Assembly (NCBI GenBank): GCA_018623405.1
Contig: JAAZVO010000004.1
Coordinates: 1 to 26,109, forward strand
Direction: 5' to 3'
Length of the DNA: 26,109 nt
Source: Crocinitomicaceae bacterium
Lineage (GTDB): Bacteria > Bacteroidota > Bacteroidia > Flavobacteriales_G > Salibacteraceae
Shown one piece after another: positions 22,018-26,109 of the stretch. Position numbers and translations under genes: made by a program. The notes beneath the pieces were generated by a model that was not told where the DNA came from, ran no database searches, and saw only the letters and a program-made list of their open reading frames with translations. Numbering within the stretch: position 1 is the first letter of the stretch; each line of letters opens with the position of its first letter.

Positions 22018-22313
22018 TCCTTGTCAGACAATTGATTGATTAAGTTGTTCAATTCTTGGAGACGAATAGCTATTTCAAAACTTTCACAATAAGAGTAAAT
22101 TATATTTTGATTTTGCAATGATTTTTCTCGTTCAACAAACCTGTGGTAGCCATCTCCGTGGTCATGAGGATCTTCAGCATAATCAATCGCCAATCTAATT
22201 TCGGGTAAGTAAATATCAAAGTAGTATTGTCCCAACCAAACATCATATTGAACTTCTAGTTGCCTATCTACTGCCATATCTTCAACAGCTAGCTTAAACT
22301 GCTTAAAATCCAT
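22014..22313 (-). CDS. Small protein with possible PD-(D/E)XK-like fold
   Basis: This 99-aa protein starts at ATG, sharing one base with the preceding stop (TAATG). It has no signal or membrane segment. The central part reads YDVWLGQYYFDIYLPEIRLAI, then DYAEDPHDHGDGYHRFVERE and KSLQNQNIIYSYCES. This order resembles the DUF559/Vsr-type endonuclease core: a beta-hairpin with FDxYLPxxxLAIxY, then H, then R..E..L....I. In true family members the second strand ends with E or D before a Lys/His pair; here it is D-Y-A, so the active site may be altered. The assignment is by pattern only. The genes on either side are predicted envelope proteins, which gives no obvious clue. Confidence 0.6.
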   Translation of the reverse strand: MDFKQFKLAVEDMAVDRQLEVQYDVWLGQYYFDIYLPEIRLAIDYAEDPHDHGDGYHRFVEREKSLQNQNIIYSYCESFEIAIRLQELNNLINQLSDKE

Positions 22314-23185
22314 TAAAAAACCCTTACTAATTCAACTTCGTAAATAATGGTTTGAAAAGGCTTTACACTACCATTGGTTGAGCCATTTTCTCCAAATGCA
22401 AATAAAGATGGAATAATAAAAGTTGCATGCCCACCTTGATGCATTTGCCTTATGCCAATTTCAAAACCCGGCAACATTTGTCCGGGATCTCCAAGCCTAA
22501 CCTCTAAAGGGCGGTCTAAAAAGTAGGTGTCGTCAAGCGGAGTTCCATCTAAAAAGCCTGCTTTGTAATGCACTAAAAGGCTTTTACCGCTTTCGGCTTT
22601 TGGTCCTTTTCCCTTTTTGTGATTGATGTAATAAATGCCATCTAAAAAGTGGTTTTCATCTATTTCATTATCCCTTAAAAATTGTTTCAAAGCAATTTGC
22701 TCATTCATTTCATCATCGGCCTTCCAAGCCATACGTTTTTGGTATTCAGCATATTGCTTAGCGTTTAAATGTTGAGTAAGTACCAACTCAGCTTTAACTA
22801 TATCTTCCCTTTCGGGGATAAATTGGGCGAAAGCAAAAGGTTCTAGCTTCATGTTTTCTGCTTCAATAATTAAAGAAAGGCTATCTCCCTTAATCATCAT
22901 GCCCAAAGCTTCTTGAACTGCCCCTTTAACAGAGTTGTTGAATTTAACCCACTTAGCCATGCCGGTTGCAGAGCGATTATTAGTGTAAAGTACAGAATCA
23001 TTCATGGTAGAAACCACAATAGAAAACTGAATGTAATCTCCTTCTACAGGAGTTTTTTCACCATCACCAATAAAATTGTATTTGTAATGCAACCCCGAAG
23101 AGGTTATACTGTAACCATCGTGTTTAGAAAAGTTGCAGCCCAACAAAAAGGCAAAACAAAAAACTAAAAATAATGTGCTTCTCAT
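22313..23185 (-). CDS. Lipoprotein with two FKBP-type isomerase domains
   Basis: This 290-aa protein starts at ATG in a four-base overlap with the previous stop. MRSTLFLVFCFAFLLGC gives lipidation at Cys17. The C-terminal FKBP domain (about 180-290) is clear: GKSLLVHYKAGFLDGTPLDDT, then RPLEVRLGDPGQMLPGFEIGI, MHQGGHATFIIPSLFAFGENG and QTIIYEVELV. The N-terminal half (about 30-145) repeats the outline in degraded form (GDYIQFSIVVSTMNDSVLYT, then EALGMMIKGDSLSLIIEAE), suggesting an ancient duplication with an inactive first copy. FKBP isomerases catalyse cis-trans isomerisation at prolines and assist folding of exported proteins. The paired FKBP gene upstream suggests a joint role in the envelope. 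Confidence 0.85.
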   Translation of the reverse strand: MRSTLFLVFCFAFLLGCNFSKHDGYSITSSGLHYKYNFIGDGEKTPVEGDYIQFSIVVSTMNDSVLYTNNRSATGMAKWVKFNNSVKGAVQEALGMMIKGDSLSLIIEAENMKLEPFAFAQFIPEREDIVKAELVLTQHLNAKQYAEYQKRMAWKADDEMNEQIALKQFLRDNEIDENHFLDGIYYINHKKGKGPKAESGKSLLVHYKAGFLDGTPLDDTYFLDRPLEVRLGDPGQMLPGFEIGIRQMHQGGHATFIIPSLFAFGENGSTNGSVKPFQTIIYEVELVRVF

Positions 23186-23739
23186 TTTAAAGCCAACAAC
23201 TCTATATCGTAAATGATTGTTGCGTTTGAAGGTATCTTGTTTTCATCTCCCAATAAGCCATGTGCCAAGTGTATTGGTAAAATCATTTTAGCTTTCGAAC
23301 CAACGTTCATGTAAGTAATACCTTCGTGCAATCCACTCTCTACATTATCCATCCCTATCAAAAATTCTTGCGGACCTGTTTCTTGAGATGAATACAGCTT
23401 TGTGCCATCAAGTAGAGTGACTTCATAATTTACTTTGGCTACTTGGCCGGTTGTGGCATTTGGCCCTTTTCCGGCCTCATAAATCATATACCTTAAGCCT
23501 GTTCCTGATTTTTGCATCTCCCACCCTCTTCTTTGAACAAAGGCATCTATTTGTTCGCTTTCAACTTCAACCATATTGTAGTTGGCTTCTATCATTTGTT
23601 CTTTTATTTCAGCATCAGATGGCATTTTTTGAGGAGATTTATTCCCTTGGTTGATACAGCCTGCAGCAAAAATTAAAGAAGAAAAGGCTAATGTTTTAAT
23701 CAATGATTTTAAGCTTTTTTGAAATATTTCCATATTCAT
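23182..23739 (-). CDS. gldI: FKBP-type isomerase lipoprotein, GldI-like
   Basis: A signal ending LAFSSLIFAAGC gives a lipoprotein. With the ATG at 23739 the protein has 185 aa and overlaps the preceding gene by 44 bases. A TTG at 23703, which overlaps the preceding stop by eight bases, would give 173 aa with a shorter signal. The FKBP domain covers about residues 75-185: GLRYMIYEAGKGPNATTGQV, then VNYEVTLLDGTKLYSS, LHEGITYMNVGSKAKMILP, HGLLGDENKIPSNATIIYDI. GldI is a lipoprotein isomerase required for gliding in Flavobacterium, and this gene fits it in length and architecture. It also lies near nrnA and ndk, as I recall for gldI loci. Because many envelope FKBPs look alike, the symbol is tentative. 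Confidence 0.75.
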   Translation of the reverse strand: MNMEIFQKSLKSLIKTLAFSSLIFAAGCINQGNKSPQKMPSDAEIKEQMIEANYNMVEVESEQIDAFVQRRGWEMQKSGTGLRYMIYEAGKGPNATTGQVAKVNYEVTLLDGTKLYSSQETGPQEFLIGMDNVESGLHEGITYMNVGSKAKMILPIHLAHGLLGDENKIPSNATIIYDIELLALK

Positions 23740-24370
23740 AAATAATCTCTAAAAATGGTGCTTTAGACATTCCACCGGGATTTAATGCTAGTTTGCCTTC
23801 AGGAATTGGAATTCCTAACTTTTCAAAATACTCTTTCCAAGCGGGAAATGTTTGCTTAGTTTCAGGATCTACGAAGGTCATAGGTGCTGTTGAAAATATG
23901 GGATTGCTGTTACCATTTAAATAGGTTTCGTACACCAACTCGCTGCAATAAAACTTGTTGTTGTTAAGTTCGTAGCCATCATCGTATTCGGCACCTAAAA
24001 ACTCATGTGCTTTTTGTAAAGCCATTTTATAATTTAGACCCTGCTTTGCTGCAAACTCTTTTTTTATTCTTCCAACAGCAACCTTTGGCTTGCCGTTTTC
24101 ATCTTTCACCCTATTCAAAAAAGTAGCTAAGTCAACTATTGCAACACCATTAAGTGCCTCAATTACCATGGGTTGGTTGTTTTGAAAAAACACAATTCCT
24201 ACATGAGAAAAATTCATTCCATCCGCACCATAGGTAACCTTTTCTATAGCATCGCAAAGACTTCCGCAGTCTAAATCTTGAAACAGCAGATCTCCTGTTT
24301 TAAGTTTTACTTCTTGAGCAAAACTTCCTAAAGCAAAAAAGCTAAAGAAACAAATTAAAGCCGCTTTCAT
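23696..24370 (-). CDS. YiiX/permuted NlpC-P60-like cysteine peptidase, exported
   Basis: This 224-aa protein starts at ATG in a four-base overlap with the preceding stop and has a signal peptide (MKAALICFFSFFALGSFAQ). The circularly permuted papain-like fold of the YiiX/YebB group is indicated by LKTGDLLFQD near the start, the catalytic His in NFSHVGIV (His56), VIEA with Glu71, and the catalytic Cys in FYCSELVYE (Cys142), all in the order His then Cys. Such enzymes cleave amide bonds, often in peptidoglycan peptides or lipid-linked substrates. The substrate here is unknown. It lies between nrnA and the FKBP lipoproteins in one tight transcription unit, consistent with an envelope role. Confidence 0.85.
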   Translation of the reverse strand: MKAALICFFSFFALGSFAQEVKLKTGDLLFQDLDCGSLCDAIEKVTYGADGMNFSHVGIVFFQNNQPMVIEALNGVAIVDLATFLNRVKDENGKPKVAVGRIKKEFAAKQGLNYKMALQKAHEFLGAEYDDGYELNNNKFYCSELVYETYLNGNSNPIFSTAPMTFVDPETKQTFPAWKEYFEKLGIPIPEGKLALNPGGMSKAPFLEIIYEYGNISKKLKIID

Positions 24371-25386
24371 GCTTTGAATGGCTTGTTGAGTAAATCTGCT
24401 TTTTTGTATAGCTCTTCCTCAAACTTTATAATGGCTTCATTTAACGAAACATCAGAAAGGCGACCACCTGCTGCGTTAAAATGTCCACCACCATTAAAAG
24501 CTGAAGCAAACTCGTGCACGCTAAAATCTCCTTTTGACCTAAAAGAAAATTTTATCTTGTCTTCATCTTCAGTAATAAATGTTGAGAATACCATTCCCTT
24601 TACAGATAAGCCGTAATTTACAAATCCTTCGGTATCTCCTTTTTGTACATTAAATTGCTTTTTATCTTCTAATGGCAACCAAAAGTAAACCGCATTAAGC
24701 TCCGGAAAAACCTTCATTCTTTGGTCTAGAACATGGCCGAGTAGCTTAAGTCTATTTATTGAGTTTTGATCGTAAATTCTGTTGTAAATAGTATCACCTT
24801 TTACCCCAAGTCCCAATAATTTTGCTGCGGTTTTATGCGTATTTTCTGATGTAGAGTTAAATCTAAAGTTCCCTGTATCTGTCATTATGCCTGCATACAG
24901 CGCTTCAGCCCCAAGCAAACTCAAACTTTTAAACCACCCTAAACCTATTAAAAACCTGCAGATTAACTCTGCTGTTGATGAGGCTTTAACATCACTAATC
25001 ATATAGTCCGGATAATCATCAGGGTCTCTATGATGATCTATCATTACCTTTATACAATCTGCTGAATTTATCGCATCCCCTAACCCATCACCAACTCTAC
25101 TTAACTTATTGTAATCTAATGAGAAAATAATATCAGATTCACTTAAAACTTTAAGTGATTTTTCTTCTTGTTTATCAAAAACCAAAATCTCATTTTCCTC
25201 GTCCATCCACTCTAAAAAATCAGGATAGGCGTCAGGAACGATAATCCGAACCTCCATTCCTTTTTTTATAAGTGCTTCTCTTAAACCAACGCAAGAGCCA
25301 ATGGCATCTGCATCAGGAGATAAATGAGAAGTGAGTGTTACTTTTTTTGCCGTGCGAAAATGCTTTTTGAGTGTTTTTAGTTCCAA
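24367..25386 (-). CDS. nrnA: DHH/DHHA1 phosphoesterase, NrnA-like
   Basis: This 339-aa protein begins at TTG (25386-25384). A TAA in frame sits two codons upstream, and no ATG lies nearby. The DHH motifs are complete: SHLSPDADAIGS (20-31), SLDYN, VMIDHHRDP, GIMTDTGNF, and in the C-terminal DHHA1 domain GGGHFNAAGG. NrnA degrades short RNA oligonucleotides to mononucleotides and also dephosphorylates pAp, a by-product of sulfate assimilation. It is cytoplasmic and Mn-dependent by family. It is the first gene of the six-gene chain, divergent from ndk across 97 bases, and its likely -7 element is TACTTTTA at 25408-25401. It overlaps the next gene by four bases (ATGA). Confidence 0.9.
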   Translation of the reverse strand: MELKTLKKHFRTAKKVTLTSHLSPDADAIGSCVGLREALIKKGMEVRIIVPDAYPDFLEWMDEENEILVFDKQEEKSLKVLSESDIIFSLDYNKLSRVGDGLGDAINSADCIKVMIDHHRDPDDYPDYMISDVKASSTAELICRFLIGLGWFKSLSLLGAEALYAGIMTDTGNFRFNSTSENTHKTAAKLLGLGVKGDTIYNRIYDQNSINRLKLLGHVLDQRMKVFPELNAVYFWLPLEDKKQFNVQKGDTEGFVNYGLSVKGMVFSTFITEDEDKIKFSFRSKGDFSVHEFASAFNGGGHFNAAGGRLSDVSLNEAIIKFEEELYKKADLLNKPFKA

Positions 25387-25400
25387 GAATTAAATTTTTG

Positions 25401-25408
25401 TAAAAGTA
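25401..25408 (-). promoter_or_regulatory. Candidate -7 element for the nrnA operon
   Basis: Read on the minus strand this is TACTTTTA, 7 of 8 to TAnnTTTG, 14 bases upstream of the proposed TTG start. The -33 region is not distinct. Confidence 0.35.
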
Positions 25409-25452
25409 GAGAAACCTATGGAGTAAACATTTTTTTCGATAAGCTGTAATGT

Positions 25453-25460
25453 TACATTTG
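25453..25460 (+). promoter_or_regulatory. Candidate -7 element for ndk
   Basis: TACATTTG matches TAnnTTTG exactly and ends 23 bases before the ndk ATG. A T-run at about 25431-25436 lies where the -33 box would be, but no TTG is present. Confidence 0.5.
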
Positions 25461-25483
25461 CAGCAAATTTCAAGAATATAAAA

Positions 25484-25903
25484 ATGGCAGATAACAGAAC
25501 TTTTACCATGATTAAGCCTGAGGCCGCAGAAAAAGGCTTAATAGGTGCAATTTTAGACAGGATAGAAAAAGGTGGCTTTAGAATCGTAGCGATGAAAAAG
25601 ACCCAACTTAGTAAAAAAGAGGCAGGAACTTTTTACGCTGTGCATAAAGAAAGACCTTTTTATGGTGAGTTGGTAGATTACATGAGCAGTGGTCCAATTG
25701 TAGCTGCTATATTAGAAAAAGATAATGCAGTAGTTGACTTTAGAACTTTAATTGGAGCCACAGACCCTTCTGAAGCTGCTGAGGGTACTATCAGAAAAGA
25801 CTTTGCTGAGTCTAAAGCAAAAAACGCTGTACACGGCTCAGATTCAGATGAGAATGCTGAGATTGAAGGAAACTTCTTTTTCAGTACAAGAGAGAAATTA
25901 TAA
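25484..25903 (+). CDS. ndk: Nucleoside diphosphate kinase
   Basis: This 139-aa protein is full length for the family. The start TFTMIKPEAAEKGLIG is the ATP-site N-terminus, ERPFYGELVDYMSSGPIVAAIL matches the conserved Kpn-loop region, GATDPSEAAEGTIRKDFAES is typical, and the phosphorylated His is His117 in NAVHGSDS. It transfers the terminal phosphate from ATP to other nucleoside diphosphates, keeping nucleotide triphosphate pools balanced. It is cytoplasmic and normally oligomeric. It starts at ATG after a -7 element and ends with a strong terminator, so it is monocistronic. It sits divergent to nrnA, which clears short RNAs, and both belong to nucleotide metabolism. Confidence 0.97.
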   Translation: MADNRTFTMIKPEAAEKGLIGAILDRIEKGGFRIVAMKKTQLSKKEAGTFYAVHKERPFYGELVDYMSSGPIVAAILEKDNAVVDFRTLIGATDPSEAAEGTIRKDFAESKAKNAVHGSDSDENAEIEGNFFFSTREKL

Positions 25904-25910
25904 TAAAGTT

Positions 25911-25942
25911 GAAAAATGTCATTTTCATAAATGGCATTTTTC
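25911..25942 (+). terminator. Rho-independent terminator after ndk
   Basis: A 14-bp stem, GAAAAATGTCATTT with AAATGGCATTTTTC including one T-G pair, has a TCAT loop and ends in a T run. It begins eight bases after the ndk stop. Confidence 0.8.
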
Positions 25943-25985
25943 TTCTAATTTGTAACATTATATTTACATCAATTACAAAAATTAA

Positions 25986-26109
25986 ATGAGTTCTTTTTCC
26001 AAGGTACTTATTATTGACGACGATCCCATACACAATATGGTAAGTTCTAAGTTAATTGAAAAAGCAGGATTTGCCGATAAAACAGACAAGGTTTTAAGTG
26101 GTAAATTAG
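25986..26109 (+). CDS. Response regulator receiver protein, N-terminal fragment
   Basis: The ATG at 25986 opens a frame of 41 codons that leaves the window. The translation MSSFSKVLIIDDDPIHNMVS is the start of a CheY-like receiver: a hydrophobic first strand (KVLIIDDD) ending in the acidic pocket (the three Asp), then the first helix. The phosphorylated Asp and any output domain are outside the window, so single-domain regulators and longer ones cannot be told apart. It follows the ndk terminator and is thus separately transcribed. No partner histidine kinase is visible. Confidence 0.8.
   Translation, partial: MSSFSKVLIIDDDPIHNMVSSKLIEKAGFADKTDKVLSGKL

Noticed and set aside
1..26109. CRISPR arrays, intact insertion sequences, integrase sites or prophage
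   Set aside because: I saw no regularly spaced direct repeats, no transposase or integrase gene and no phage structural gene.

Overview
The window looks like a stretch of chromosome from a member of the Bacteroidota, most likely a gliding or marine Flavobacteriales-type organism. The evidence is low GC, intergenic motifs matching the Bacteroidota sigma-A -7 element TAnnTTTG, no Shine-Dalgarno-like sites, a secreted protein with a type IX secretion (T9SS) C-terminal sorting domain, lipoprotein FKBP isomerases of the GldI kind, and a VTC/DUF4956 gene pair. Most genes are housekeeping or widely shared accessory genes. There is no CRISPR array, rRNA, tRNA, intact insertion sequence or phage module.

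Layout. 1-188 is the 3' end of gyrA. 268-2899 holds a TPR protein, an acidic single-pass membrane protein and two small unknown genes, all on +. 2919-3755 (-) is a CvfB-like S1 RNA-binding protein. 4082-4456 (+) is a thioredoxin flanked by REP-like palindromes. 4583-5388 has no intact gene: it is rich in hairpins and keeps what look like two decayed minus-strand coding fragments. 5389-7581 (-) is a cold-adaptation pair, a DEAD-box helicase followed by a cold-shock-domain protein. 7740-8619 (+) is a JmjC/cupin-like oxygenase with an apparent one-base frameshift in an A8 run. It converges on a RadD-like helicase (8616-10151, -). 10322-11113 (+) is a charged unknown protein. 11214-13853 (-) is a two-gene unit, lipoprotein pullulanase then SMUG2-type DNA glycosylase. 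13924-15879 (+) is an ABC-F ATPase.

16111-19241 (+) is the most distinctive unit: five tightly coupled genes encoding a lamin-tail-domain T9SS protein, a lipoprotein, a VTC-domain protein (polyphosphate-polymerase fold), a DUF4956 membrane protein and a DUF2490 outer-membrane barrel. It is followed by an unrecognised exported protein (19370-20248). 20289-25386 (-) carries a DoxX-like membrane protein and then a six-gene chain: nrnA-like DHH phosphoesterase, YiiX-like peptidase, two FKBP lipoproteins, a 99-aa possible nuclease-fold protein and a membrane metallophosphoesterase. Five of the six joins are start/stop overlaps. ndk (25484-25903, +) is divergent from it, and the 5' end of a response-regulator gene closes the window.

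Cross-cutting signals. (1) At least four genes appear to start at TTG and one at GTG. (2) Two apparent upstream TTG starts coincide with promoter -7 elements and are better rejected in favour of downstream ATGs. (3) A family of short palindromes (CGTCATTCC...GGAATCTC type) recurs in gene-free gaps. (4) The most promising lead for a little-described system is the VTC/DUF4956 operon, with its predicted cytoplasm-to-surface layout.
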